64,000 nt of DNA from JAGWBD01 sp965220615. Lineage in GTDB: Bacteria > Chloroflexota > Anaerolineae > Aggregatilineales > Phototrophicaceae. The notes below the pieces were generated by a model. The model did not search any database, was not told where the DNA came from, and saw nothing but the letters and a program-made list of their open reading frames with translations. The stretch covers positions 558,001-622,000 of the forward strand of contig CBDCQL010000001.1 of the NCBI GenBank assembly GCA_965220615.1. The letters run 5' to 3'. A program made the translations under genes and the position numbers. How positions within the stretch are numbered: position 1 is the stretch's first letter; each line of letters starts with the position of its first letter. This document shows, one piece after another, positions 7,799 through 15,952 of this stretch.

Positions 7799-8427
7799 TT
7801 GACAACACGACCTGGGTCCTCGTCGCGATTGTCGGCTACCTGCTGGGCAGCATCCCCTCGGCCTGGCTCATCGCGCGGCTGCACGGCGTCAACATCTTCG
7901 AGGTCGGCAGCGGCAACATGGGTGGCACCAACGTCGCCCGCGCCGTGAGCCCGCGCGCCGGGCAGATCGTGGGCCTGATGGACATGGCCAAGAGCATCGT
8001 CGCCGTCCTCGTCGCGCGCGCGCTGGCGCCGGAGCAGCCCGACGCCGCCACCGTGCTGGCCACCCTGGTCTGCATGGTCGGCCACAACTGGTCCGTGATC
8101 GTCCTGCTGCTGACGCGCGAGTTGCGCGGCGGCAAGGGCGCCGCCGTCCTCTTCGGCTCGCTGCTGCTGGTCGCGCCGCTGCAGTTCCTCGTCAGCCTGG
8201 CGGTCGGCCTCGCCCTGCTGCGCCTGACGCGCTACATGTCGCTGGCGGTGTTGACCGGCGTCACGCTGGTGATGCTGTGGATTGTGGTCATGGTCAACGC
8301 GGGCGAACTGCCGGAAATCTACAACTGGTACGCTGTGTTGGGCGCGTTGCTGATCTACCTCCGCTTCCTCGGTAACATACGCCGTCTGCTGTCGGGCACG
8401 GAGCGCCGCGTCGGCGAGTCGGCCTGA
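7795..8427 (+). CDS. plsY: Glycerol-3-phosphate acyltransferase PlsY
   Basis: 210-residue membrane enzyme that transfers an acyl group from acyl-phosphate to glycerol-3-phosphate, the first step of phospholipid synthesis in most bacteria. Motif 1 GSIPSAWL lies near residue 18, followed by GSGNMGGTNVAR (motif 2) and later GHNWSVIV and RGGKGAA (motif 3). About five membrane segments are visible; the length is normal for PlsY. Its ATG overlaps the stop of the tandem-domain gene, so it is translationally coupled to it, an unusual partner. Confidence 0.95.
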   Translation: MIDNTTWVLVAIVGYLLGSIPSAWLIARLHGVNIFEVGSGNMGGTNVARAVSPRAGQIVGLMDMAKSIVAVLVARALAPEQPDAATVLATLVCMVGHNWSVIVLLLTRELRGGKGAAVLFGSLLLVAPLQFLVSLAVGLALLRLTRYMSLAVLTGVTLVMLWIVVMVNAGELPEIYNWYAVLGALLIYLRFLGNIRRLLSGTERRVGESA

Positions 8428-8460
8428 CCCTTATCGGGCAACACCCCACAGGAGAGTCCC

Positions 8461-8763
8461 ATGATTGTCGTCGCCGGAGACATTGTCGTCAACGAAGGCA
8501 CGCGCGAGCAGGCCATCGCCGCCATGATCGCCGTGGCCCACGCCACGCAGCAGGAGGCCGGTTGCATCCGCTACAATTTCTTCGCCCACCTTGAGGACGA
8601 GCACCGCTTCCTCGTCTACGAGGAGTGGGAGAGCCAGGCGCAGCTCGACGCCCACCTCTCCGCCGACAACCCGCCGGCGCACATGGTGGCCTTCCGCAAG
8701 GCCAACGAGGGCGTGCGCAAGTCCTCCAACGTGAAGTTCATGACGGCCAGCGTCAATCCCTGA
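8461..8763 (+). CDS. Antibiotic biosynthesis monooxygenase (ABM) domain protein
   Basis: 100-residue single-domain protein with the ABM/YgiN ferredoxin-like fold. 'QQEAGCIRYNFF', 'FLVYEEWESQAQLDAHL' and the C-terminal half are characteristic of dimeric alpha-beta barrel quinol monooxygenases. The ATG follows ACAGGAGA at good spacing and lies 33 bases downstream of plsY. The substrate is unknown; such proteins oxidise small quinol- or polyketide-like molecules without a cofactor. A repeat element begins 2 bases after the stop. Confidence 0.85.
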   Translation: MIVVAGDIVVNEGTREQAIAAMIAVAHATQQEAGCIRYNFFAHLEDEHRFLVYEEWESQAQLDAHLSADNPPAHMVAFRKANEGVRKSSNVKFMTASVNP

Positions 8764-8764
8764 C

Positions 8765-8969
8765 GGGGAGTGGCGAGTCTGGTGGATTTCAGAAATTGTT
8801 TATGGGCCGGGGCGGGCGATTTGGTAAATCGTCCCTGCGGGATGCTTCGGGCTGGGGCCCTTGCTACCCCTGCAGTGGACGATGTAGGGGCGACATATCA
8901 TGTCGCCCGCAGGCACAGCATGTCGCTCAGCGCATCCAGTTCCTGTATCCAGTAAATGAGACACTCCCC
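8765..8969. repeat. MITE-like dispersed repeat, copy A (205 bp)
   Basis: Begins GGGGAGTGGCGAG and ends GACACTCCCC, so the ends form an imperfect inverted repeat. Both ends match the elements at 37996-38125 (opposite orientation) and 59535-59632 (same orientation). This copy is longest because it contains extra palindromes: 8814-8835 (GGGCGATTTGG... type) and 8888-8908 (GGGCGACAT... type), plus one ~33-base unit also seen at 55.6 kb. It starts 2 bases after the ABM gene stop. No coding function; no clear target duplication here. Confidence 0.75.
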
Positions 8970-8983
8970 GTAACGCGCGTCAC

Positions 8984-9011
8984 TTGCGCGCGGGCGCAAA
9001 GGCGTTATACT
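8984..9011 (+). promoter_or_regulatory. Sigma-70-type promoter for a putative small RNA
   Basis: TTGCGC (8984-8989) and TATACT (9006-9011) are separated by 16 bases. No annotated gene follows on this strand before 10118, so its likely product is the structured transcript described next. Confidence 0.55.
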
Positions 9012-9048
9012 GGCGGCATCTGTCAAGGTAGACGAGGAGGTGATCCTG

Positions 9049-9087
9049 ATGAGCGATCAAGGTAAGGTGGAGGTACGGCTCCGTTAG
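9049..9087 (+). CDS. Possible 12-residue leader peptide
   Basis: ATG at 9049 preceded by GAGGAGGTGAT, one of the strongest Shine-Dalgarno matches in the window, reads MSDQGKVEVRLR then TAG. It lies about 30 bases after the predicted transcription start and overlaps the first pairing segment of the RNA. There is no run of one amino acid that would suggest classical attenuation. Its translation is an inference. Confidence 0.3.
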   Translation: MSDQGKVEVRLR

Positions 9088-9159
9088 GGTACTCACCTCT
9101 GTAACGCGGGGGTGAGTGGACACCGCGGAGCGGTGTCGGCCACCCGACCTTCGCAAATT

Positions 9160-9193
9160 GCGGCCCAGGCTAATCCCCTGGGCCGCAGCCTTT
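9160..9193 (+). terminator. Terminator-like hairpin
   Basis: GCGGCCCAGG (9160-9169) pairs perfectly with CCTGGGCCGC (9177-9186) over a 7-base loop, followed by AGCCTTT. The T-run is only three bases, so termination efficiency is uncertain. Confidence 0.45.
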
Positions 9194-9279
9194 AAGTCTG
9201 GCGCGACAGGGACAGGGGATAATGCCGCCGTGTGCCGCCGAACGGCGCGGCCTTAACCCTGACCTCCGCCACTGCAAAA

Positions 9280-10005
9280 TTAAAAAGGGTAGAGGATGAT
9301 GCCGGTCGCTTCGGCGAGGGCCACCAGCAGCGGCGCGATGATCAGCGCAGGCAGGAAGTTCGCCACGCGCAACGGCCGCAGCTCCAGCAGCACGAGCGCC
9401 AGCCCGATCAGAATGACGCCGCCGACGGCCGTCATTTCGGCGACCATGGCGACGCTCATCACCTCGCCGAGCGTGCTGCCCAGCAGCGCCAGGCCGCCCT
9501 GCAGGACCAGGATGGTCAGCACGCTGAAGAGCACGCCGACCCCCATGCTGGCCGCGAAGGTCGCCGCCGTGATCATGTCCAGCACGCTCTTGATGGCCAG
9601 CTGCTGAAAGCCGATCGGCAGCCCCATGCCGTCCTGCAGCGAGCCGACGAAGGTCAGCGGCCCGACGCAGAACACCAGGCTGGCCGAGAGGTAGCCGTTG
9701 ATAAATCGGGACCGCGCCTGGCCGTCAGAAGAATCGCCGGTACGCGCCTGCAGCCAGCCGGCGAAGCCCTGCAGGCGCCGGTCGATATCCAGCAGTTCGC
9801 CGACCACCACGCCGCTGACGATGCTGACCAGCGGGATGATGATGTTGCCGCTCTGGCCGGCGTTGCTGACGCCGACCACGACGGTCACGAGGCCGATGCC
9901 GCTGACCAGCGCGCCGCGCAGTCGCTCGTTGAGGCGCTGGCCGATGAGCAGCCCGGCGAATCCGCCGAAGAGAACCGTGATGGCGTTGAGCAGGGTGCCG
10001 CCCAG
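9280..10005 (-). CDS. DUF554 family membrane protein
   Basis: 241 residues with about seven membrane segments; the family (Bacillus YdfK and relatives) is a predicted transporter of unknown substrate. The start 'GGTLLNAITVLFGG' and the later 'NGYLSASLVFCVGPLT' and 'GDSSDG..' regions fit DUF554, which usually begins M-x-G-T-L-x-N. No ATG, GTG or TTG fits that position. A CTG codon at 10005 with AGGAG 7 bases upstream does, so a CTG start is proposed. Upstream in-frame sequence shows no homology. It is monocistronic, between the putative small RNA and the divergent peptidase gene. Confidence 0.85.
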   Translation of the reverse strand: MGGTLLNAITVLFGGFAGLLIGQRLNERLRGALVSGIGLVTVVVGVSNAGQSGNIIIPLVSIVSGVVVGELLDIDRRLQGFAGWLQARTGDSSDGQARSRFINGYLSASLVFCVGPLTFVGSLQDGMGLPIGFQQLAIKSVLDMITAATFAASMGVGVLFSVLTILVLQGGLALLGSTLGEVMSVAMVAEMTAVGGVILIGLALVLLELRPLRVANFLPALIIAPLLVALAEATGIILYPF

Positions 10006-10117
10006 GGTCGCGCTCCTGTGCTGCGCTGAAGGGAGCGACGATTGTAGGCGGCGCCAGGCGTCAGGGCAACGCCGGGCCGGGCTACAATGTGTACAAGATG
10101 ACAAAGGGAGGATATCG

Positions 10118-11983
10118 TTGCGACGTCCCGTACTGCTGCTGACCCTCCTGCTCCTGCTGGGCGTCGCGCCGCTGAGGGCGCAGCCGCCGCAAGCTTTTGA
10201 AGGTACGCTGGCCGCCCTCGCCGCGGCGGAGGTGCCGGCGCGCGACCGCGTCGACCTGGCCCGCCGCGTCTTCGGCCTGGAGGGCGTGCCGGCCCTGCCC
10301 GCCGCCGCGCCCCTGTGGCAGCCCGGCGACGTCCTGTGCTTCAACGTCACCAACGAGGAGCAGAACCGCCGCTTCGAGGTCGAGGCCAGCCTGCGCGTCG
10401 GCGGTGAGCACGTCTGGCTCTGGGTCGAGCGCGGCGTCGACGTCGACCTGGCGAGCCTGCAGACCCTGGCGGAGCTCTTCGACGAAGAGGTCTACGGCCC
10501 GCTGCGCGCGCTCTTCGGCAGCGAAAACAGGCCGGGCGTGGACGGCGACCCGCGCGTCTACGTCCTTTTCGCCAGCGGGCTGGGCCCGCGCGTGGCCGGT
10601 TACTTCTCCAGCGAGCACAGCTGGCCGCGCGCGGCCGTGCCCACCAGCAACCAGCGTGAGATGGTCATCTTCAACCTGGACGTGCTGGGGACGGAGATCC
10701 ACGCCGGGGCGCTGGCCGGCCTCGCCGCGCACGAGTTTCAGCACATGATCCAGGCGCAGCAGGACCCCAACGAGAGCGTCTGGCTCAACGAGGGCTTTTC
10801 GGGCTTCGCCGAGTTGTATACCGGCTTCAGCTTCGGCGCCGAAGCCGAAGCGCGGGCCTTCCTCGCGCAGCCCGGCACGCAACTCAACACCTGGCCGGAG
10901 AGCGGCAACACCTTCCCCCACTACGGCGCCGGCCTGCTCTTCGTGACTTACCTGCACGATCGCTTCGGCGCGGACTTTCTGCGGCAGCTGTCGCAGCATC
11001 CGGCGCCCGCCCTGGAGGCGCTGGACGCCCTGCTGGTCGAGCGCGGCGAACCAGGTATCGACGTTTTCTTCGCGGACTGGGTGCTGGCCAATCTCTTGCA
11101 GGATACGCAACTGGCCGACGGCCGTTACGCTTATCGCAGTCTCCTGCAACTGCGCAGGCCGGCGCTGGCCGCGACGGTCGACGCCTACCCCTTCAGGCGT
11201 TCGGCCAGTCTGGCGCAGTACGCGAGCGACTATCTGCAGCTGGACAACCTGCAAGGGGCGGAACAACTGGAAATCACGCTGGAACTGCCGGCGCAGGCGC
11301 GACTGACGGCGACGGCGCCCGCCAGCGGCCGGCGCCTGTGGTACAGCGTACGCCAGGACAACAGCGACGCGACGCTCACGCGCCGCTTCGATCTGCGCGA
11401 CCTGTCAGCGGCCACGCTCCACTTCAGCCTCTGGTACCACATGGAGGAGCTCTGGGACTACGGCCACGTGCTGCTCAGCGACGACGGCGGACAGCGCTGG
11501 CAGGTGCTGGAAAGCCCGGCCATGACCCGCGCCAACCCGCATGGCAACGCCATCGGCCCCGGCTACACGGGCCGCAGCGAGGGCTGGCTGCAGCAGCGCA
11601 TCCCGCTGGACGCCTGGGCCGGGCGGGAAGTGCTGCTGCGCTTCGAACTGCTGACCGACGACGCCATTACCCAACCCGGCATGCTGGTCGACGACGTCCG
11701 CATCCCCGAACTGGGCTACCATAGCGACTTCGAGCGGGACGATGGCGGCTGGCAGGCGCGCGGCTGGGTCTGGAGCGACAATTACGTGCCGCAGCGCATG
11801 TGGCTGCAGGCCGTACAGTGGGGCGCGGGCGAGCCGCAGCTTCAGCGCTGGCTGGTGACGGGGCCCGGCGTCTGGACCCTGGCGCTGCAGCCGGAGACGA
11901 CGCAGGTGACGCTGGCGCTGTCACCCATGGCGGCACTGACGACGGAAGCGCTGGACTATACGTTGCGCCTGGTGCTCCGGTGA
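10118..11983 (+). CDS. Secreted zinc metallopeptidase, immune-inhibitor-A/M6-like
   Basis: 621 residues from TTG at 10118, with GGGAGG 6 bases upstream and a signal peptide (RRP, then a Leu-rich core, then LRAQ). The zinc site HEFQH lies near residue 208, followed 15-20 residues later by 'WLNEGFSGFAE', giving the third ligand. The C-terminal half resembles the beta-sandwich of immune inhibitor A proteins ('FSLWYHMEELWDYGHVLLS', 'MLVDDVRIPE'). It is predicted to degrade extracellular protein. It could also be assigned to the M30/hyicolysin-like peptidases. Divergent from the DUF554 gene. Confidence 0.85.
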   Translation: MRRPVLLLTLLLLLGVAPLRAQPPQAFEGTLAALAAAEVPARDRVDLARRVFGLEGVPALPAAAPLWQPGDVLCFNVTNEEQNRRFEVEASLRVGGEHVWLWVERGVDVDLASLQTLAELFDEEVYGPLRALFGSENRPGVDGDPRVYVLFASGLGPRVAGYFSSEHSWPRAAVPTSNQREMVIFNLDVLGTEIHAGALAGLAAHEFQHMIQAQQDPNESVWLNEGFSGFAELYTGFSFGAEAEARAFLAQPGTQLNTWPESGNTFPHYGAGLLFVTYLHDRFGADFLRQLSQHPAPALEALDALLVERGEPGIDVFFADWVLANLLQDTQLADGRYAYRSLLQLRRPALAATVDAYPFRRSASLAQYASDYLQLDNLQGAEQLEITLELPAQARLTATAPASGRRLWYSVRQDNSDATLTRRFDLRDLSAATLHFSLWYHMEELWDYGHVLLSDDGGQRWQVLESPAMTRANPHGNAIGPGYTGRSEGWLQQRIPLDAWAGREVLLRFELLTDDAITQPGMLVDDVRIPELGYHSDFERDDGGWQARGWVWSDNYVPQRMWLQAVQWGAGEPQLQRWLVTGPGVWTLALQPETTQVTLALSPMAALTTEALDYTLRLVLR

Positions 11984-12005
11984 CGTGGCGGCGCCAGGCC
12001 AGGGA

Positions 12006-12446
12006 CTAGAAGGGGATCTCGCCGACGTCGGAGGGCGGGGCGAAATCGGCGTCGCTGTCGCGGCGGGGCGCCTGCCCTCCGCCCTCGTAGCCACCGCTGC
12101 GGGCATCGTCCTGGCGGCTGCTCATGAAGCGCACGTCGCGCGCGCGCAGGTCCAGGCTGGCGGCCGCCTCGCCGGCGTTGTTGGTATAGCCCCGGGCGCT
12201 GACGGTGCCGGTCACCAGCACGCGACTGCCGCGACTGAGGTACTGGTTGCAGGTCTCGGCCTGCGCGCCCCAGACGGACACGCGGTACCAGGTCGTCCGC
12301 TCACGTCGCTCGCCGCTCTGACGGTCAGACCAGCTTTCACTAACGGCCACGTTCAGGTTGCACACGGCCGTGCCACTCTGGAGATAACGTAGCTCGGGGT
12401 CACGTCCCAGATTGCCTATGATGATGGTTTGATGCCAGGTCGTCAT
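12006..12446 (-). CDS. ssb: Single-stranded DNA-binding protein
   Basis: 146 residues: an OB fold over about residues 1-110 ('IGNLGRDPELRYL', 'ERTTWYRVSVWGAQAE', 'GSRVLVTGTV') and a Gly/Arg/Asp-rich linker ending in DVGEIPF, the acidic/aromatic tip that binds partner replication and repair proteins. ATG at 12446 follows GGAGAGG; upstream in-frame residues are not conserved. TATACT on the minus strand (12482-12477) is a possible -10. It stands alone, not beside rpsF/rpsR as in many bacteria. Confidence 0.93.
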   Translation of the reverse strand: MTTWHQTIIIGNLGRDPELRYLQSGTAVCNLNVAVSESWSDRQSGERRERTTWYRVSVWGAQAETCNQYLSRGSRVLVTGTVSARGYTNNAGEAAASLDLRARDVRFMSSRQDDARSGGYEGGGQAPRRDSDADFAPPSDVGEIPF

Positions 12447-12595
12447 GAGAGCCTCTCCTTGAGAATTACTGCTCAAAGTATAGCGCAGCGCCGCAGCTAC
12501 TGGCGTATGAATTTGCGCAGTCGGGGCAGCAGCAGGGCGCCGGGCCGGTCTTTCACCCTATGCGCCAAAGCCGCCAGTCGTCCCTGCGTGGCCGC

Positions 12596-14596
12596 TTACT
12601 GGCCGGGAATGCCCAGGCGCAGCAGTTCCCAGGCGTCGCCCGGGGGGGCGCCGGAAGCATCCCGCACGGGCAGGCGCTCACCGGTCTCGAAGTTGTAGAG
12701 GCCGAGCGTGACGCGGTAGTCGCCGGGCGGCAGGTCGTTGGGCAGGGTGAGGGAGAAGCGCGGGCTGATGAGGGTCTCTTCGGGCCGGTCCCAGGTCTGC
12801 GTGGGGCGGGCGGGGACGGCGGGGTTGCCGTCGAATTGCGCCAGCGGGCGGGGGTCATCGACGGCGCTGAAATGCAGAAAGAGGGAGTAATTGTCGGGCG
12901 GTGCCGCGGAGGCGTTCCAGTAGAGGGTGAGTTCCAGGTCGTCACCTGGCTGGGGGTCCGGGGAATGCAGGTCGTAGCCGCTGAGGCGGATGTGGTCGCC
13001 GAAGCGGAGGTCAGTCTCGTGCTGCGTGCGCCACAGGCGGTAAAGGAAGGATTCGTTATCGCGGCGCTCTGGCGGGGCCGTGAACTCGCGTATCAACAGC
13101 ATCTGGTCCAGGTAGGCCTGTGCTTCCTCATCGTCGCCGAATTGTTGCTCATGGATGGTGGCGGGGATCAGGGTCCAGGTGATGTGGTCGTCGTTAATCC
13201 AGGCATCCAGCGGCTTTTCGCGAATGTCATCGACAGTCAACCAGTCGAGGCGGACGCGCTGCGGCATTCTGCTGCGACCAGGATCGAACCAGCGTTCGGT
13301 GGGTTCGTAGACGAGGATTTTGGAGGACTCGAGGTTGTCGTCGACCCAGTTGCGCACGATGACGGGCCAGGGCAGGACGCGGTAGTCCTGCACCAGGCGC
13401 AGGGTGGTCGGCAGCAGCAACAGCAGCGGATAGGCCAGCAGCAGGGCCTGCGCGACCCGACGGGTGCGCGCCCGCCGCACAATGGACAGGAGTTGCACCA
13501 CGGCCGTGGCCAGCAGCAGGTAAAGCATCAGGGTCGCCGGCAAGAGATGGCGCGGCCAGATGCGTTCCAGCGAATCCTGTCCGTAGGGGCGGATCGAACT
13601 GGTCGCCCAGGTCGTCAGGAACATGATGGTCGCCGCCACCAGCAACGCGGGGATGGACAATGGCGCGGCAGCTCGCGCAGAGCGCTCGCGCAGCGCCAGC
13701 AGCACCAGCAGCAGGACCAGCGGCAGCGTAAGGGGATGGATCAGCCGGAAGCTTCGTTCCAGGAACAGAAAGAAGGCGTCCATGTCCCACAGATGGCTGC
13801 GGAGCGCCTCCTGCGCGTGGGCCTGGAAACGTACCGGCAGGCGTTCCAGAATCAGGATGGCGGCAGTGACGCCGGACACAAGGCCGGCGCCGCCCAGGAG
13901 CAGGACCAGGCGCCAGCCCGGTCGATAGTGGCGCCACGCCCGCCAGACCAGCGCGGCGACGCCCGGGATGACGGCAACCAGCAGACGGTACTCGGCCAGG
14001 AAGCACAGTACGCCCAGGGCGATGCTGGCCAGCGCCAGGCGCCAGCGACGGGGCGATTCAAGGGCGTGGGCGGCCAGCAGGACGCTGAGTACCAGCAGCG
14101 GGATGACCAGCGACTCGCCGATGGCGTAGATCATCACCTCAAGCACGTCGACGTCGAAGGCCCACAGGGCCGCGGCGAGGATGCCGGCCAGCGGGCCGCC
14201 GCAGCGCCGGCCCAGCATGGCGAACCAGATCATGCCGAGCGCATTGAACAGCAGCATGAGACGCCGCAGATCGAGCACTGCGTCCATGGCCAGCGGGCGT
14301 CCCTGCGCCTCGGCGAAGGGTTGCGCCAGTTGATGCAGCCAGACGTTCAGCGGCGGATAACCAGGTGCGTACTTGGGTCCGGTCACCACGGGCATGCCAC
14401 GCGCGATGCGTCCGGTGAACCAGATGCGCAGTTCGTCGATTTCCTCGAACCAGGGCAGGCCGAAGTCATGCACCAGCAGCCGCAGCAGAAGCCCGGCGAG
14501 GATGATCAGGCCGACGATCAGCCAGAAGCGCCGTTCCGGCTGCAGCGACAGCGCGCGCGCCTTGCCTGCCGCGCGCCGCATGGACTCAACGTGCAT
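12596..14596 (-). CDS. Membrane glycosyltransferase, GT39/ArnT-like
   Basis: About 666 residues. After a short cytoplasmic start comes a first membrane helix, then the extracytoplasmic loop with 'WFEEIDELRIWFTG', the acidic pair expected of polyprenyl-phosphate-sugar-dependent PMT-like transferases. A dozen or so membrane helices follow to about residue 410, then a C-terminal extracytoplasmic beta-rich domain ('GYDLHSPDPQPGDDLELTLYW'). ATG at 14596 follows GGGAG and overlaps the upstream DUF1232 stop by 11 bases. An alternative start at 14710 would add a repeat-coded stretch. Acceptor unknown; probably cell-surface glycosylation. Confidence 0.8.
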   Translation of the reverse strand: MHVESMRRAAGKARALSLQPERRFWLIVGLIILAGLLLRLLVHDFGLPWFEEIDELRIWFTGRIARGMPVVTGPKYAPGYPPLNVWLHQLAQPFAEAQGRPLAMDAVLDLRRLMLLFNALGMIWFAMLGRRCGGPLAGILAAALWAFDVDVLEVMIYAIGESLVIPLLVLSVLLAAHALESPRRWRLALASIALGVLCFLAEYRLLVAVIPGVAALVWRAWRHYRPGWRLVLLLGGAGLVSGVTAAILILERLPVRFQAHAQEALRSHLWDMDAFFLFLERSFRLIHPLTLPLVLLLVLLALRERSARAAAPLSIPALLVAATIMFLTTWATSSIRPYGQDSLERIWPRHLLPATLMLYLLLATAVVQLLSIVRRARTRRVAQALLLAYPLLLLLPTTLRLVQDYRVLPWPVIVRNWVDDNLESSKILVYEPTERWFDPGRSRMPQRVRLDWLTVDDIREKPLDAWINDDHITWTLIPATIHEQQFGDDEEAQAYLDQMLLIREFTAPPERRDNESFLYRLWRTQHETDLRFGDHIRLSGYDLHSPDPQPGDDLELTLYWNASAAPPDNYSLFLHFSAVDDPRPLAQFDGNPAVPARPTQTWDRPEETLISPRFSLTLPNDLPPGDYRVTLGLYNFETGERLPVRDASGAPPGDAWELLRLGIPGQ

Positions 14597-15125
14597 CCAG
14601 GCTCCCGGTACCTGTGCCCGAACCGGCGAAGGTTCCGGTACCTGTGCCGGAGCCGGCAGTACCTGTGCTGCTGGCGGCGAAGCCAGCAGTGCGCCAGCCG
14701 GGAGCGTCAACGAGTTCGCCGTCTATGTAGGCCAGGTGCTCCTCGATGAGGGCTGGAGGCACCAGCGAGCGGAAGAGGCGCAGGCTGCCCCAAAGCACCG
14801 CCAGGTCATCCAGTTGGCCCAGCAGGGGCAGGAAGTCCGGGATCAGGTCCAGCGGTGAGACTAGATACAGCGCCGCGGCGACCGGTATGGCCTTCTGCCA
14901 CAGGGGTACACGCTCGTCCAGCAGCAGGCGGCGCAGCAATTTCAGTTCACGGACCTGCTCGCTCTCCTGCAGTTGCGGCAGGGAACGGGCCAGTTCCGTC
15001 GCCAGGGCGCCGATGCGCTGCTGCCAGCGCCCCTCCCGCAGCAGACTCCACAGGGCCTGGCGCAGGCGCGCGTCACCCGTCCGCAGCAGCAGTTGCATCA
15101 GTCGCCAGCGAGCATTGGCGTTCAT
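14586..15125 (-). CDS. DUF1232 (YkvA-like) membrane protein
   Basis: 179 residues. The core 'VPLWQKAIPVAAALYLVSP' then 'DLIPDFLPLLGQLDD' is the DUF1232 signature; one or two membrane segments are likely. The last ~25 residues are a Gly/Ser/Thr-rich tail produced by a 30-bp repeat in the DNA (14605-14670), absent from typical family members, so the C-terminus has recently lengthened. The start of the glycosyltransferase gene lies inside its end. Function of the family is unknown. Confidence 0.82.
   Translation of the reverse strand: MNANARWRLMQLLLRTGDARLRQALWSLLREGRWQQRIGALATELARSLPQLQESEQVRELKLLRRLLLDERVPLWQKAIPVAAALYLVSPLDLIPDFLPLLGQLDDLAVLWGSLRLFRSLVPPALIEEHLAYIDGELVDAPGWRTAGFAASSTGTAGSGTGTGTFAGSGTGTGSLDAR
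14605..14670. repeat. 30-bp tandem repeat within the DUF1232 gene end
   Basis: A unit of the form CCGGTACCTGTGCC.GA.CCGGC occurs at 14605-14627 and 14635-14657, with a partial third at 14657-14670; the period is 30 bases, a multiple of three. It codes for the AGSGTGTG-type tail and lies just upstream of the next gene's start. Confidence 0.7.
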
Positions 15126-15261
15126 CGTTCAGGCTCCATATCCTGCCCAGTATACGCGCTCGCTGCGCCCCCGTCACAGAACCAGTTCAGCAGCCATTAA
15201 TCCGCTATCCTTATAGTGGCGTTACAAAGGATGGACAGCAAGCCACAGGCAGGAGCTGGAC

Positions 15262-15942
15262 ATGACCGGCGAACGCATACTGGTAATCGAGGACGAAGTG
15301 GCCATCGCCCGCTTCATTGAGCGTGGCCTGATCTTCGAAAATTACCGACCCGTCATACGTCACGACGGCCACGGCGGCCTTGTGGCCGCGCGCGACGAGC
15401 CGCCTGATCTGGTCATCCTGGACTGGATGTTGCCGGGCCTGGACGGTCTGGAAGTCTGCAAGCGTCTGCGCCGGGCCAGCGACGTGCCGGTGTTGATGTT
15501 GACGGCGCGCGATGACGTGAGCGACCGGGTGCAGGGCCTTGACGCCGGCGCGGACGACTACCTCGTCAAGCCCTTTTCCTTTCAGGAGTTGCTGGCTCGC
15601 ATCCGCGCGCTGCTGCGGCGCAACGCGCCTGCCAGCCGCCCCGAGGTGCTGCGCTTCGCCGATCTGTCGCTGGATACCGGTACGCGCCGGGCGCAACGCG
15701 GCGAGCGCATGATCGACCTGACGGCCAAGGAATACGAACTGCTCGAACTCTTCATGCGCAATCCGCGCCAGGTACTGACGCGCGACGTCATCTTCGATCG
15801 CGTCTGGGATTATGATTTCGGTGGCGCCAGCAATATCATTGAGGTCTATGTGCGTTACCTGCGGCAAAAGGGCGAGGCCGGCGACGAACCGCGCCTGATC
15901 CATACCGTGCGGGGTGTGGGCTACGTGCTGCGGGAGGAATAG
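15262..15942 (+). CDS. OmpR/PhoB-family response regulator
   Basis: 226 residues. Receiver domain (1-~120) with the acidic pair ED near residue 11, phosphoacceptor Asp in 'LVILDWMLPG', Thr in 'LMLTARDD' and Lys in 'DDYLVKPFSF'. The C-terminal winged helix (from ~130) has 'LTAKEYELLELFMRNPRQVLT' split over its recognition region and ends in 'HTVRGVGYVL'. ATG follows CAGGAG. The histidine kinase starts 10 bases after its stop, so the two form a two-component operon. The stimulus is unknown. Confidence 0.95.
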   Translation: MTGERILVIEDEVAIARFIERGLIFENYRPVIRHDGHGGLVAARDEPPDLVILDWMLPGLDGLEVCKRLRRASDVPVLMLTARDDVSDRVQGLDAGADDYLVKPFSFQELLARIRALLRRNAPASRPEVLRFADLSLDTGTRRAQRGERMIDLTAKEYELLELFMRNPRQVLTRDVIFDRVWDYDFGGASNIIEVYVRYLRQKGEAGDEPRLIHTVRGVGYVLREE

Positions 15943-15952
15943 CCGCGTCGAC

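Larger units (their letters stand above)
9018..9193 (+). ncRNA. Putative structured small RNA or orphan attenuator-like leader
   Basis: A promoter, a short translatable frame, and three hairpin regions follow each other. ACTCACC (9091-9097) can pair with GGTGAGT (9111-9117) or, less perfectly, with 9067-9075. GGGTG at 9110-9114 can instead pair with CCACCC (9140-9145) around the perfect 8-bp stem 9119-9126/9130-9137. These are mutually exclusive, as in an attenuator. A perfect 10-bp terminal hairpin (9160-9186) closes it. No Rfam family is recognised by eye, and no gene follows on the same strand, so an independent RNA is inferred. Confidence 0.4.

Noticed and set aside
9036..9058. CCTGATGAG resembling hammerhead ribozyme or fluoride riboswitch cores
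   Set aside because: No GAAA partner for a hammerhead and no GGnGATGG 5' part for a fluoride switch; the bases form a ribosome-binding site and start codon.
8625..9065. 146-residue plus-strand frame running through repeat copy A
   Set aside because: Its first part is the wrong frame of the ABM gene and the rest reads repeat DNA; no ribosome-binding site or homology.
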